The translations under genes and the position numbers were made by a program. Shown here piece after piece: positions 28,647 through 37,476 of a DNA stretch of 64,000 bases. Numbering within the stretch: the first letter of the stretch is position 1; every line of letters begins with the position of its first letter. The stretch covers positions 1 through 64,000 of the forward strand of contig CAMWNB010000008.1 of NCBI GenBank assembly GCA_947175495.1. Reading direction: 5' to 3'. The notes below the pieces were generated by a model. The model was not told where the DNA came from. It did not search any database and worked only from the letters and a program-made list of their open reading frames with translations. The DNA comes from an uncultured Porphyromonadaceae bacterium (GTDB lineage: Bacteria; Bacteroidota; Bacteroidia; Bacteroidales; Muribaculaceae).

Positions 28647-28736
28647 ATGGACATTAAAAGCTTTCTGCGCAGATATAATATGCTGCTGTTTTTTGATTAT
28701 GGCATGCCTTTGCTCATGTGGCTATTCGTCAATTAA
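28647..28736 (+). CDS. possible 29-residue membrane mini-protein
   Basis: ATG at 28647, stop at 28734-28736. The peptide has a basic N terminus (MDIKSFLRRYN) followed by a mostly hydrophobic stretch (MLLFFDYGMPLLMWLFVN). It sits alone in the 250-bp gap between two minus-strand genes and ends just before the GH5 terminator. No promoter consensus was found upstream on this strand, so it may be chance. Confidence 0.25.
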   Translation: MDIKSFLRRYNMLLFFDYGMPLLMWLFVN

Positions 28737-28750
28737 GTTTGATTAAAAGC

Positions 28751-28793
28751 AAAAAACAGGCTACGGGGCCGAGATGCGGCGTGCGTAGCCTGT
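28751..28793 (-). terminator. intrinsic terminator after the GH5 gene
   Basis: On the minus strand ACAGGCTACG and CGTAGCCTGT pair (10 bp, perfect) around an 18-base loop and are followed by TTTTT. Confidence 0.85.
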
Positions 28794-28815
28794 TGCTGTC
28801 GATTTCGTGACGGAG

Positions 28816-30054
28816 CTATTTGTCGAGCTGGATGGCGCGAATGTAGCTGTTGTGGATAAGCATGTTGGAAGCTTTGGCGTTCTCGATGTATGCGCGTAGG
28901 AGTTGGCGGCCACGCTCCTGCGAGCAATGCTTGCGGGCTTCACGGATTTCTCCGTAGGAGCCGCGTGGAGCTTCAACGAACGCCACGAGCTCGGTTTTCC
29001 AGCCTTCGGGCTCGGCAATGCCCGTCATGGAGCTGTCGTTGATTTTTTTGTATGGCCAATAGGTGTAGCCGATGTTGACGGCGCGGAGAGTAGAGGCGAA
29101 ATCGCTGAGCCACTCGTCTGTGTTGTGGCCAAGTTCGCCCATATACATCGGCAAGCCTGTGCGGTCGCGGAACTCGATGTAGCTGCCGATGGCTTCGGCC
29201 GATGGCGCACCGCCGTAGCGGTGGCATGTATACATGATGTTGTCGTCGAAAGTCCAGTCTGTGAAGTTGCCGAAATGGCTGTTCCACTGCGGCCCTCCGA
29301 GAAGGATGATATGATTTTTGTCGACCTGGCGAATGGCTGCGGTGGCGCGCTTGTAGAGCGGTTCGAGGGCGGCGTTGAGCGAATCGCGTTCCTCTCCTTC
29401 CCAGTAGGTGGCCACAGGCTCGTTGGCCAGTTCGTAGCCCAGGATGACGTCTTCATCGGCGTAATGGGCGGCGATGCTGCGCCACAGATCGACGAACTGT
29501 TGTTGCGCTTCAGGGTCGGTCATTAGCCAGGGGTAGCCATGGCTGTCGTCGATGTTGTCGCCCGTCTGTCCGCCTGGACAGTCGTGCATGTCGAGGATGA
29601 GGCGCAGGCCGAGGGGACGTGCCCAGGCCACGCAGTCGTCGATTCGGCGGAAACCCTCGGCCGGGTCGTTGAGACCCATGTAGTCCTCGGCAGTGAAGAG
29701 CTTGTAGTTGAAGGGAATGCGGATCGTGTTGGCGCCCGTCCCGGCGATAAAGCGGAAGTCGTCCTCGGTGATGTAGCAGTCTTTGAAATCTTTCCAGAAA
29801 CGGCGCGTCTCGGTGGGTCCCACGAGTTGCCGGAAGGCTTCGTCGATCATGTGTGGCGATGTGGTGCGGCTGAAACCGAACATGTAGCCTTCGGGGTTGA
29901 GCCAGTTGCCCAGATTGGTGCCTTTTATAAAAAAAATCTCACCTTTTGAGTCAACGATGTCGTGGCCTTGTACCTTTAGGAAATCGTTGGCCTCGGCAGC
30001 GAAGGCAGCCGTGACCGATAGAGCCGCAATGGTAAGCAGTCTTGAAAATGGCAT
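28816..30054 (-). CDS. glycoside hydrolase family 5 enzyme, secreted
   Basis: 412 residues with a signal peptide (cleavage near AFAAE). GH5 landmarks: KGTNLGNWLNPEGYMFG at the N terminus, NTIRIPFNYKLF, LDMHDCPGGQTGDN, the acid/base Glu in YELANEP (about residue 203) and the nucleophile Glu in MYMGELGHN (about 303). It would hydrolyse a beta-linked glucan or mannan; subfamily and substrate are not visible. Monocistronic, no SusCD or other CAZyme genes beside it, divergent from the M3 peptidase. Confidence 0.92.
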   Translation of the reverse strand: MPFSRLLTIAALSVTAAFAAEANDFLKVQGHDIVDSKGEIFFIKGTNLGNWLNPEGYMFGFSRTTSPHMIDEAFRQLVGPTETRRFWKDFKDCYITEDDFRFIAGTGANTIRIPFNYKLFTAEDYMGLNDPAEGFRRIDDCVAWARPLGLRLILDMHDCPGGQTGDNIDDSHGYPWLMTDPEAQQQFVDLWRSIAAHYADEDVILGYELANEPVATYWEGEERDSLNAALEPLYKRATAAIRQVDKNHIILLGGPQWNSHFGNFTDWTFDDNIMYTCHRYGGAPSAEAIGSYIEFRDRTGLPMYMGELGHNTDEWLSDFASTLRAVNIGYTYWPYKKINDSSMTGIAEPEGWKTELVAFVEAPRGSYGEIREARKHCSQERGRQLLRAYIENAKASNMLIHNSYIRAIQLDK

Positions 30055-30075
30055 GGTGCGTGATGATTTTGAGGT

Positions 30076-30119
30076 GTGTAATGCTATACAAATTTACACC
30101 ATATAAGAACGCAAATCAA
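30076..30119 (-). promoter_or_regulatory. GH5 promoter with operator-like palindrome
   Basis: Minus strand: -33 TTG (30117-30119), 20-bp spacer, -7 TAAATTTG (30089-30096). An inverted repeat GTGTAA-N12-TTACAC (30076-30099) overlaps the -7 box and the expected start point. Confidence 0.6.
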
Positions 30120-30224
30120 TAGCGGGTATGTGTTTTGAAAAATTGTAGAGTGGTAAATGATATGACAATCAAGGTGTTGCTCGAAAGGTTGTAGAGGACG
30201 CTCGGTAAACATAAAAATGCTTAA

Positions 30225-30260
30225 CAATCGCGTCCGATTGCGCGAAAATGCGTATTTTTG
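30225..30260 (+). promoter_or_regulatory. M3 peptidase promoter region
   Basis: -7 box TATTTTTG at 30253-30260, 23 bases before the ATG. Immediately upstream lies an inverted repeat CAATCG-CGTC-CGATTG (30225-30240). No standard -33 box at 19-21 bp. Confidence 0.5.
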
Positions 30261-30283
30261 CACATTAAACCAATAAACCGGAA

Positions 30284-32398
30284 ATGAAAAAGTTTCTTAT
30301 ACCTTTAACATTGCTTATGACGACGAGTTTTATGGGCTCGGCGCAGAACCCTTTCTACGAGAACTTCAAGGGAGCGCACGAGACTGCACCCTTCTCGGCC
30401 ATTGACAACAGCCACTGGATGCCAGCCATCGACCGCGGCATAGAGATGGCTCAGCAGGAAATCGCTGCCATCACCAAGCAGCGTTCCACCCCCGACTTCG
30501 ACAATACCATCGTGGCGCTGGAGCGGGTGGGCGCCGATCTTAACCGTGTGCTCAACGTGTTCTTTCCTCTGCTTTCGGCCAATGCCGACAGCGAGATGAT
30601 GAACCTCAGCATTGAAGCGTCGCGCAAGCTCTCGGAGTATTCCACCAACCTGATACTGAACGAGGCGCTGTGGCAGCGCGTGAAATATGTGTACGACCAC
30701 CGCGACCAGTACGACCTTACGCCGGAGCAGAAAACGTTGCTGCAGAACACGTACGACTCGTTTGCGCTGAGCGGCGCCGCCCTTGAGGGAGAGGATCGCG
30801 ACACCTTCAAGAAACTGAGCGCCGAACTGTCGGAAATGACCACACGCTTCGGCCAGAACGTGCAGAAGGAGCTCCCCACTTATGAGATATGGCTGACGTC
30901 CGACGATTTGGACGGTCTGCCCGAGAGCAGCGTCAACCCCGCCGCCGAGGCAGCCGCCGCCAAGGGTCGCAAAGGTGAATATCTGTTCACTCTCGACCAG
31001 CCCGTGTACATGGCGTTCATGAAATATTCTACGCGCCGCGACCTGCGCGAGCACATGTACAAGCTGTACACATCGCGCAACACCAAGGGCGAGTACGACA
31101 ACACCGGTGTGCTGCGTCGCATCGCCGAGCTGCGTCTTGAAATCGCGCGCCTGCTGGGCCAGCCCAACTACGCCACACACTCGCTGCAGCGCACCATGGC
31201 CCAGACTCCGGAAGGCGTGTACGGGCTGCTTGACCGCCTGCGCGACGCCTACAAGCCTGCCCTGCGCGAAGAAATGGACGAGCTGACGGCTTACGCCTCC
31301 AAGGTCGAAGGCAAACCTATAGAAATCAAGCCCTGGGACTACAGCTACTATTCCAATAAGTTGCGCGCCGAGAAATATGCCTTCGATGAAGAGGCTCTGC
31401 GCCCCTACTTCGAGCTGAGCAATGTGGTTGACGGCGTGTTCGGTCTGGCCACCAAGTTGTACGGCCTGCAGTTCACCGCCAACGACAGCATCGAGGTGTA
31501 CCATCCCGACGTTAAGGCCTACGACGTGAACGATGCCGACGGCAAGTTTGTGGGAGTAATCTACACCGACTTCTTTCCCCGCGCAAGCAAGCGCCCCGGC
31601 GCATGGATGACCGGCTTCCGCGACCAGTACATAACGGCCGACGGCGTGGACAAACGTCCGCATGTGTCGATTGTGATGAACTTCACCAAGCCCACCGGCG
31701 ACACCCCTTCGCTGCTCACACCCTACGAGGTGGAGACATTCCTGCATGAGTTCGGCCACGCGCTGCACGGACTGCTCACCGATGTGAACTACGCATCTCT
31801 GAGCGGCACAAGCGTGTATCGCGACTTTGTGGAGTTGCCATCGCAATTCAATGAAAACTATCTGACGGAGCGCGCATTCCTCGACGGCTTCGCCCGCCAT
31901 TACAAGACCGGCGAACCCATCCCGCAGGAACTTGTGGACGGTCTCGTGGCCAGTGCACAGTTCGGTGCCGCCTACGCCTGCATGCGCCAGCTTGCGTTCG
32001 GCTACCTCGACATGGCATGGCACACGATAGACGCTCCTGTGGCCGATGTGGCGGACTTCGAGCGCAAGGCCACCGAGCAGGTGCAGATATTCGAACCCGT
32101 GGAAGGCTCGCTCACCTCCCCGCAATTCAGCCACATCTTTGCCGGCGGCTATGCCGCAGGCTATTACAGCTATAAGTGGGCCGAGGTGCTCGACGCCGAC
32201 GCCTTCTCGCTCTTCAAGCAGAACGGCATTTTCGACAAGGCAACGGCCGACTCCTTCCGCACCAACATTCTGATGAAAGGCGGCACTGAGAATCCGGCCG
32301 AGCTCTATCGTCGCTTCCGCGGCCAGGATCCCGGCATTGAAGCACTGCTTGAGCGCGACGGCATAAAGCAGCAGATTGCACTGCCGGAGAAGCGTTGA
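30284..32398 (+). CDS. M3 family oligopeptidase (peptidyl-dipeptidase Dcp type)
   Basis: 704 residues with an N-terminal signal peptide (MKKFLIPLTLLMTTSFMGSAQ). Zinc site HEFGHALH at about 487-494, with the third ligand Glu in FVELPSQFNENY about 28 residues later, and a Gly/Tyr-rich FAGGYAAGYYSYKWA near the C terminus that binds substrate. Length and layout fit Dcp. The signal peptide suggests periplasmic degradation of oligopeptides. Followed by a TGATG overlap with a YcxB-like gene. Confidence 0.95.
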   Translation: MKKFLIPLTLLMTTSFMGSAQNPFYENFKGAHETAPFSAIDNSHWMPAIDRGIEMAQQEIAAITKQRSTPDFDNTIVALERVGADLNRVLNVFFPLLSANADSEMMNLSIEASRKLSEYSTNLILNEALWQRVKYVYDHRDQYDLTPEQKTLLQNTYDSFALSGAALEGEDRDTFKKLSAELSEMTTRFGQNVQKELPTYEIWLTSDDLDGLPESSVNPAAEAAAAKGRKGEYLFTLDQPVYMAFMKYSTRRDLREHMYKLYTSRNTKGEYDNTGVLRRIAELRLEIARLLGQPNYATHSLQRTMAQTPEGVYGLLDRLRDAYKPALREEMDELTAYASKVEGKPIEIKPWDYSYYSNKLRAEKYAFDEEALRPYFELSNVVDGVFGLATKLYGLQFTANDSIEVYHPDVKAYDVNDADGKFVGVIYTDFFPRASKRPGAWMTGFRDQYITADGVDKRPHVSIVMNFTKPTGDTPSLLTPYEVETFLHEFGHALHGLLTDVNYASLSGTSVYRDFVELPSQFNENYLTERAFLDGFARHYKTGEPIPQELVDGLVASAQFGAAYACMRQLAFGYLDMAWHTIDAPVADVADFERKATEQVQIFEPVEGSLTSPQFSHIFAGGYAAGYYSYKWAEVLDADAFSLFKQNGIFDKATADSFRTNILMKGGTENPAELYRRFRGQDPGIEALLERDGIKQQIALPEKR

Positions 32399-32871
32399 TG
32401 ATACGTACAGCAGAATTTTCCATCGCCCCCTCGGCCACAGCCACGCTACTCGCGCGGCGATGGCTGGGGAGGCGATGGCTGTTTTTTGCGCTGCCTGTAG
32501 GCGTCGCATTGCTTGCTGCGGGCGTTGACTGGCGCTTTGCTCTGGTGGCGCTGATGATGGTGTTTGTCGCATGGCCAATGGCGCTGTCGTTCGTGTGGTT
32601 CGGCGAGGCGCTTGACCCCGCCGCCGTGCGCGCCTCACAACCACATGTGGTCTCTTTCGACGAGCGCGGCATCGGCGTTGAATACGCCGAGCGAGAGGGC
32701 TATGTCACGCCCCCGCCGGAGCTGACGGGGTGGGACGACATAGTGGCGACAGAGCATGATAGCATGCGAGTGTGCTACACTTGCCGCGACGGGCGCTGCA
32801 TCGTGGTGCCTTCCGCGCTGCTTGAGCCGCATCAGTGGCAGCAAGTCGAAGCATGGCGCCGTCGCATTTGA
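32398..32871 (+). CDS. YcxB-like membrane protein
   Basis: 157 residues. Two adjacent hydrophobic segments (WLFFALPVGVALLAAGV and FALVALMMVFVAWPMALSFVWF) then a soluble C-terminal domain (VVSFDERGIGVEYAER; GWDDIVATEHDSMRVCY; IVVPSALL) with the strand pattern of YcxB-like domains. ATG 32398 shares one base with the preceding TGA. Function unknown. Confidence 0.65.
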   Translation: MIRTAEFSIAPSATATLLARRWLGRRWLFFALPVGVALLAAGVDWRFALVALMMVFVAWPMALSFVWFGEALDPAAVRASQPHVVSFDERGIGVEYAEREGYVTPPPELTGWDDIVATEHDSMRVCYTCRDGRCIVVPSALLEPHQWQQVEAWRRRI

Positions 32872-32902
32872 ACTCTGGCACATTGTTTGCATTATTTATA
32901 GT

Positions 32903-35080
32903 ATGACAAGCAACGAATTCAAGACAAAGGCCGCCAAGGCTATTGACAACGGGCATCTGGGCGAAGCCATCGAACTACTGCGCTCGCAGCCCCAGAGCGA
33001 TTTGCCATACGACCTGCGCTCGGCGGTCGAAAGGGCTGCCGAGCATTACCGCTACATGCTGCGCTATTTTGCCGACGGAGTCTCCGATCCCGGTCGCCGC
33101 GACAGCTACGACGACCTGCGCGCCGACTTGCGTACCATAGTAGACAGAGCCTACCGCTGCATGATGGTGCGCGACACGCCGACGCTATATTACAACACGC
33201 TGCGCACGCTTGGACTACACCCGGAGCGCAGTATAGCCGCTATTGCCGCGGAGATGGACGTCGCGCGAGGGCGCGTGGCCGCATCGTTCGATGTCAGTGG
33301 AGTGGACGCGCAGGCCGACGAAGCCCGCCGTCAACTGCGCGGGCTCGGCAAGGAACTCTTTGATCGTGTGTGGACCACATTTCCGCTCGACAAGGCATCG
33401 GCTGAGGCCATCGACCGTATGCTTGGCCCCGACAGTGGCGCCGACCATGCGACACGCATGCAGCTGATAGCCGCTGTCGGTCTGGGCTTGCTTGAGTTTT
33501 ATGATTCCGCGCGTATCGCCACCTTAGCCGAGGTGCTCGACTGCACTGAGAGCGACGACGAGGCATCCGCCGCCACGACCTGGCTGCTGATCGCTATGTT
33601 CCGCTACCGCAAGCGCCGCCACCCTCGCGGAGTGCGGGCACGCCTGGCTGCCGCGTCGGAACATCCGCTATGGCCACGCCGCGTGCGCGAAGTGTATCTC
33701 GAACTGTTGCGTGCGCGCGACACGGAGCGCGTGGTGAACCGAGTGCGCGACGAAATCATGCCCGACATCATCCGTCTCGGCAAGGACATAATGGACAACG
33801 ACAACGGAAAAATCGGCTTGCCTGACATCACCGATGGTGTGGACATCAATCCGGAATGGGAGGAGCGCATGCGTGAAAGCGGTGTGTTCGACCGCATGAA
33901 GGAGTTTTCCGAACTCAGCGCCGAGGGCGCCGACATCTTCATGGGCGCGTTCAGCCATCTGAAGAACTATCCGTTTTTCAGTGACGTTGCAGCTTGGTTT
34001 ACTCCCTTCGACGACGCGCAGCCGGCTGTGAGCGAGGCGCTCTCGGGCGACATGGCTTCGTTTGTGGAGTTGCTGTGCCGCATGCCGATGCCTTGCGACA
34101 ACGACAAATATTCCATACTGTTCACCGTGATGGCTACTCCTGCCGGCCAGCGCGAGATGATGGCACGGCAGCTCGACCAGCAGCGTGCTGCAATGGAGAG
34201 TGCCGGAATGAACAGCGCATACCAACGCGCCGGAGCGCGCAATTATGTGCAGAATATCTATCGCTTCTTCAAACTGTTCGGGCGTCGCAATGAGTTTTTC
34301 GACCCGTTTGCCCGCAAATTCTTCCTTGGAGGCATTGATGTTGCCGACAGCGCTCTGCGCGATGCCGATACGCTGCGTGCCACGGCCGAGCTATTGCTGC
34401 GCATAGAGGCATGGGACGACGCGCGCGCTGCCTACGAAATGCTTGAGAGCGTGGCAGAGCCTTCAGCCGAGATATATCAGAAAAAAGGCTACTGCCACGA
34501 GCAGCTGGGACATTACGGCGAGGCTGCGGAGTGCTACAGCTACGCCGATTTGATGGACGGCACATCAGCGTGGACGCTTCGCCGGCTTGGCGCCTGTCTG
34601 CGTCGTAGCGGTCAGCCCGAACGTGCTTCCGAAGTGCTGGAGCGGTTGTGCCGCATGCAGCCCGATGTGGAATCGTCGGCGCTGAATCTCGCCTACGCCC
34701 GCATAGAGGCAGGCCATTATGCCGACGCCCTGCGGCAGCTTGTCGCTGTTGAGGTAATGGGAGCCGCTCCTCGCAAGCTCAACCGCCCGATGGCGTGGAG
34801 TGCCTTCATGAGCGGCGACTTCGAGACTGCCCGCAGAAAATACAGAGAGGTGCTGGACGACGCTCCCGATGGCAGCGACTATCTGAATATGGGACATCTG
34901 GCATGGGTCGAAGGGCGTATTGCCGATGCCGTAACTCTGTATCGCCGGGCTATGGACGCGTCCGGTCTTGACTTGGCGGGTCTTGAGAAAGCCATACGTG
35001 CCGACATGGCCTCGATTGCTCCTCTGGGAGCGGACCCGACGGAGCTGCCTTTGCTGCTGGATGCTCTGCGTCTGCTGTGA
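32903..35080 (+). CDS. tetratricopeptide-repeat protein
   Basis: 725 residues, no signal peptide. The N-terminal 450 residues are helical without known motifs. The C-terminal part (about 500-700) shows TPR-like repeats: AEIYQKKGYCHEQLGHYGEAAECY, LRRLGACLRRSGQPERA, LNLAYARIEAGHYADAL and YLNMGHLAWVEGRIADAVTLY. Likely a cytoplasmic scaffold. ATG 32903 was chosen because the open frame to 32756 runs through the YcxB-like gene. Similar long TPR proteins occur in Bacteroidales; partner unknown. Confidence 0.75.
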   Translation: MTSNEFKTKAAKAIDNGHLGEAIELLRSQPQSDLPYDLRSAVERAAEHYRYMLRYFADGVSDPGRRDSYDDLRADLRTIVDRAYRCMMVRDTPTLYYNTLRTLGLHPERSIAAIAAEMDVARGRVAASFDVSGVDAQADEARRQLRGLGKELFDRVWTTFPLDKASAEAIDRMLGPDSGADHATRMQLIAAVGLGLLEFYDSARIATLAEVLDCTESDDEASAATTWLLIAMFRYRKRRHPRGVRARLAAASEHPLWPRRVREVYLELLRARDTERVVNRVRDEIMPDIIRLGKDIMDNDNGKIGLPDITDGVDINPEWEERMRESGVFDRMKEFSELSAEGADIFMGAFSHLKNYPFFSDVAAWFTPFDDAQPAVSEALSGDMASFVELLCRMPMPCDNDKYSILFTVMATPAGQREMMARQLDQQRAAMESAGMNSAYQRAGARNYVQNIYRFFKLFGRRNEFFDPFARKFFLGGIDVADSALRDADTLRATAELLLRIEAWDDARAAYEMLESVAEPSAEIYQKKGYCHEQLGHYGEAAECYSYADLMDGTSAWTLRRLGACLRRSGQPERASEVLERLCRMQPDVESSALNLAYARIEAGHYADALRQLVAVEVMGAAPRKLNRPMAWSAFMSGDFETARRKYREVLDDAPDGSDYLNMGHLAWVEGRIADAVTLYRRAMDASGLDLAGLEKAIRADMASIAPLGADPTELPLLLDALRLL

Positions 35081-35096
35081 GGTAGTGTATTGATAC

Positions 35097-35120
35097 AAAA
35101 AAAGGCGCCTGAATGGCGCC
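35097..35120 (-). terminator. intrinsic terminator of the minus-strand hypothetical gene
   Basis: Minus strand: GGCGCC-ATTCA-GGCGCC followed by TTTTTTT. It also lies 16 bases past the TPR gene stop but has no T-run in that direction. Confidence 0.85.
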
Positions 35121-35123
35121 CTG

Positions 35124-35483
35124 TCAGTTGGCGAGCTTCCGCCGCAGGCGGTCGAGTAGGCCGTCGCCCAAAGGCTTGAGGTGTACCGACACGCTGCTGT
35201 CCTTTCTGTTGAGGAATATTAAGGACGAGTGCATCACTATGGCCACCCACGTCTCAAAGGGGACTATGGCGTGGATATGGTTCATCGGAAGGCGATGGAA
35301 CGGCGATGAAGGGTCGATGCTGTTTATGATTAGCTCGGCGTTCATGTCATCGTCCATGTCTATGCTGATGTCGTGATTGGCGCCGGCTGCGTCAAAAAGG
35401 AGCGGCATGTCGAGACAGTCGAGGCTCTTGGGCGCTTTTGAATATTTCTTGTATAGTGTGTCGATGACTTGCTGTGTAATCAT
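35124..35483 (-). CDS. hypothetical protein, 119 aa
   Basis: Not recognised. It has no signal peptide or membrane segment. Sequence is mixed with an acidic middle (DISIDMDDDMNAEL) and hydrophobic strands (NHIHAIVPFETWVAIVMHSSLIFL) and a basic C terminus (DRLRRKLAN). It has its own promoter (35562-35569) and terminator, which supports it being a real gene. Cytoplasmic role unknown. Confidence 0.7.
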   Translation of the reverse strand: MITQQVIDTLYKKYSKAPKSLDCLDMPLLFDAAGANHDISIDMDDDMNAELIINSIDPSSPFHRLPMNHIHAIVPFETWVAIVMHSSLIFLNRKDSSVSVHLKPLGDGLLDRLRRKLAN

Positions 35484-35561
35484 ATCGCAGGGTGTTATAG
35501 TCGTTAAGCCTTGTGTGATGAATGTGCGGCCGGTTTCTCTCTGCCGTTGTCATTATAACCA

Positions 35562-35569
35562 CAAAACTA
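35562..35569 (-). promoter_or_regulatory. -7 box of the 119-aa hypothetical gene
   Basis: TAGTTTTG on the minus strand, about 78 bases before the ATG at 35483; back-to-back with the plus promoter at 35579. Confidence 0.5.
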
Positions 35570-35578
35570 TAGGAATGT

Positions 35579-35611
35579 TTTGGAGTTGATAACATATTTA
35601 AAGTAATTTTG
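35579..35611 (+). promoter_or_regulatory. promoter of the barrel/PCMD/porin operon
   Basis: -33 TTTG (35579-35582), 21-bp spacer, -7 TAATTTTG (35604-35611). A second TAAATTTG at 35621-35628 lacks a -33 box. Confidence 0.7.
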
Positions 35612-35808
35612 CTATTGTATTAAATTTGTAACAGAGGCGTAAAATCTCTGTTACTTCAGCCGATGTGACATCATGCGCAGGCCACCATATAATGTGCGAA
35701 AACGGAAAATATAAAGTAAAATTTTCTTAATTCGGACATTATGTGTAACTTTACGGCGAATTTGCGCGATTATGGAGAAATCAGCGCATACATGAAAACG
35801 ACTATAAC
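35612..35808 (+). other. about 195-base leader with hairpins and mini-ORFs
   Basis: The 325-bp gap 35484-35808 holds the two promoters and this leader. It contains a perfect 9-bp hairpin (GTAACAGAG 35628-35636, CTCTGTTAC 35646-35654) and a hairpin at 35763-35788 just before the coding start. Two mini-ORFs follow: seven codons, 35772-35795 (MEKSAHT), then by ATGA overlap nine codons, 35792-35821 (MKTTITCKI), which overlaps the GTG start of the barrel gene. Confidence 0.5.
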
Positions 35809-36609
35809 GTGCAAAATATAAGGTATAAAATATTGTTGTGGCTGTTGTTGGCCTTTATGTTGCCGATAAATGCGCAGGCCGAGCCGGCGGACAGCGTGTC
35901 CGGTGTGATACTGGCGCGTACCGACAGCACGCAGCAACTGCAACAGTTCAGCCGCGAGATAGCCCGTCGTTCTTTCATTCCGAAAGGACAATGGATTACG
36001 GGTATCAGTGTCAGCTACTCGCAGAGCGACCAGGACAATTATCAATTCTTGATTCTGGAGAACCTTAGCGGGGACACCTACACGTTCAAGGTGAGCCCGA
36101 TGTTGCTTTTTGCGTTCCGCGACGACATGGCTGCCGGTGGCCGTTTTGCCTACAGCCGCTCCCGCACGCGTCTGAAAAATGCCGACGTGACGCTTGATCC
36201 CGAAACCGGCTACAATGTGGACCATTTGTTCAGTATCAGTCACACCTATACCTTCACAGGAGCTTATAGAATGTATCTGAGCCTTGGCGACAACACTCGC
36301 TTCGGCTTGTTCAATGAACTTCAGTTGGAATTGGGCGGAGGTCAAAGCAAGATAGCCAACGGCGCTGGACAGAATCTGACCGGCACCTATGAGCGGCATT
36401 TCAATTTCAGCGCAGGCCTGTCGCCGGGCGTGGTGGTGTTTCTCAACAACTATTCGGCGCTTGAAGTGAATGTGGGCGTGCTCGGCTACAACTACACGGC
36501 CACTAAAAGCACCACCGACCAGATATACGTGGCGCGCCGCCACATGCGTAGTGCAAACTTCAAGATCAACCTGTTCTCCATAATGTTTGGAGTGTCCTTT
36601 TATATATAA
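35809..36609 (+). CDS. outer-membrane beta-barrel protein, copy 1 of a tandem pair
   Basis: 266 residues. GTG start, required to keep the signal peptide (QNIRYKILLWLLLAFMLPINAQA). The mature part starts with a helical stretch, then barrel strands beginning SFIPKGQWITGISVSYS and ending FSIMFGVSFYI with a terminal aromatic-rich strand. The next gene is a paralogue with the same order of strands (the PKG-W-G-SY block, SYSR, then a SPG(L/V) strand). First structural gene of the operon. Function unknown. Confidence 0.75.
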   Translation: MQNIRYKILLWLLLAFMLPINAQAEPADSVSGVILARTDSTQQLQQFSREIARRSFIPKGQWITGISVSYSQSDQDNYQFLILENLSGDTYTFKVSPMLLFAFRDDMAAGGRFAYSRSRTRLKNADVTLDPETGYNVDHLFSISHTYTFTGAYRMYLSLGDNTRFGLFNELQLELGGGQSKIANGAGQNLTGTYERHFNFSAGLSPGVVVFLNNYSALEVNVGVLGYNYTATKSTTDQIYVARRHMRSANFKINLFSIMFGVSFYI

Positions 36610-36617
36610 AGAGAAAG

Positions 36618-37466
36618 ATGAAGCGCACACTCCTTGTAATTGTTATTATTGCGGCCATAGCGGCATGTATGCCGTCAGCGGCCTCGGCGCAGAGTATCCA
36701 GCGCAAGCGCCTGGTGAACCCCGACAGTATTCCCGACGAGCTCGTTCTGGTGGGTGAGGATACGGTGCACATGATAATTCCGCAGGCCAACTACGGTCGC
36801 TTCGACCGCGGGTTGTTCAACTGGCTGTATGTGCCAAAGGGTCGTTGGGCTTTCGGTCTTAACGCATCGTACGGCGAACTTGACACAGAGGATGTGCAGG
36901 TGCTGTCGCTGATTAAGAACGTAGACATGCGCGGCAAGATGTACAGCATAAAGCCGTCAATAAGCTATTTCGTGCGCAACAACCAGAGTGTCGGCCTGCA
37001 GTTCAACTATAGCCGCGGCACTGCCAATCTCGACAATTTGTCGGTGGATTTCGACGAAGACATCAACTTCAGCCTACACGACATCAGCTACTACTCCGAG
37101 AGCTATGCCATAGCCACATTTTATCGCAACTATGTGGGTCTTGGCCGCAAGAGCCGTTTCGCTATATTCAATGAGGTAAGTCTCGAATTTCTTGCAGGGT
37201 CGTCGCGCTTCAAGCGTCCCTACGACGGTAAGCCACGCGACACGCAGACCACAATCACCCAAGGTTCGCTCAATTTCAGTCCGGGCTTGAGCGTGTTCAT
37301 TCAGGAGAACGTCGCTTTCAACGTGTCGTTCGGCATCTTCGGCATCAAGTTCCGCAAGGAGAATCAGACCACCGACGGAGTGGACGAAGGTTCGCGCTTC
37401 ACCTCGGGCGCCAATTTCCGATTCAACATCTTCAACATCAGCCTCGGCATGATGGTAGTAATATGA
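36618..37466 (+). CDS. outer-membrane beta-barrel protein, copy 2 of a tandem pair
   Basis: 282 residues, signal peptide ending ASAQS. Shares with the preceding protein the opening YVPKGRWAFGLNASYG, the FNYSRG strand, SRFAIFNEVSLEF (copy 1: TRFGLFNELQLEL) and the LNFSPGLSVFI strand (copy 1: FNFSAGLSPGVVVFL). This indicates a gene duplication, now diverged. Eight bases downstream of copy 1. Likely an outer-membrane protein; a pair could form a heteromer (inference). Confidence 0.77.
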   Translation: MKRTLLVIVIIAAIAACMPSAASAQSIQRKRLVNPDSIPDELVLVGEDTVHMIIPQANYGRFDRGLFNWLYVPKGRWAFGLNASYGELDTEDVQVLSLIKNVDMRGKMYSIKPSISYFVRNNQSVGLQFNYSRGTANLDNLSVDFDEDINFSLHDISYYSESYAIATFYRNYVGLGRKSRFAIFNEVSLEFLAGSSRFKRPYDGKPRDTQTTITQGSLNFSPGLSVFIQENVAFNVSFGIFGIKFRKENQTTDGVDEGSRFTSGANFRFNIFNISLGMMVVI

Positions 37467-37476
37467 TTGTAAGGCG

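Noticed and set aside
30305-32644. Antisense open frame of 779 codons opposite the M3 peptidase gene
   Set aside because: It mirrors a gene with full catalytic motifs. The GC-rich third positions remove stops from the opposite strand. No promoter, motif or signal peptide supports it.
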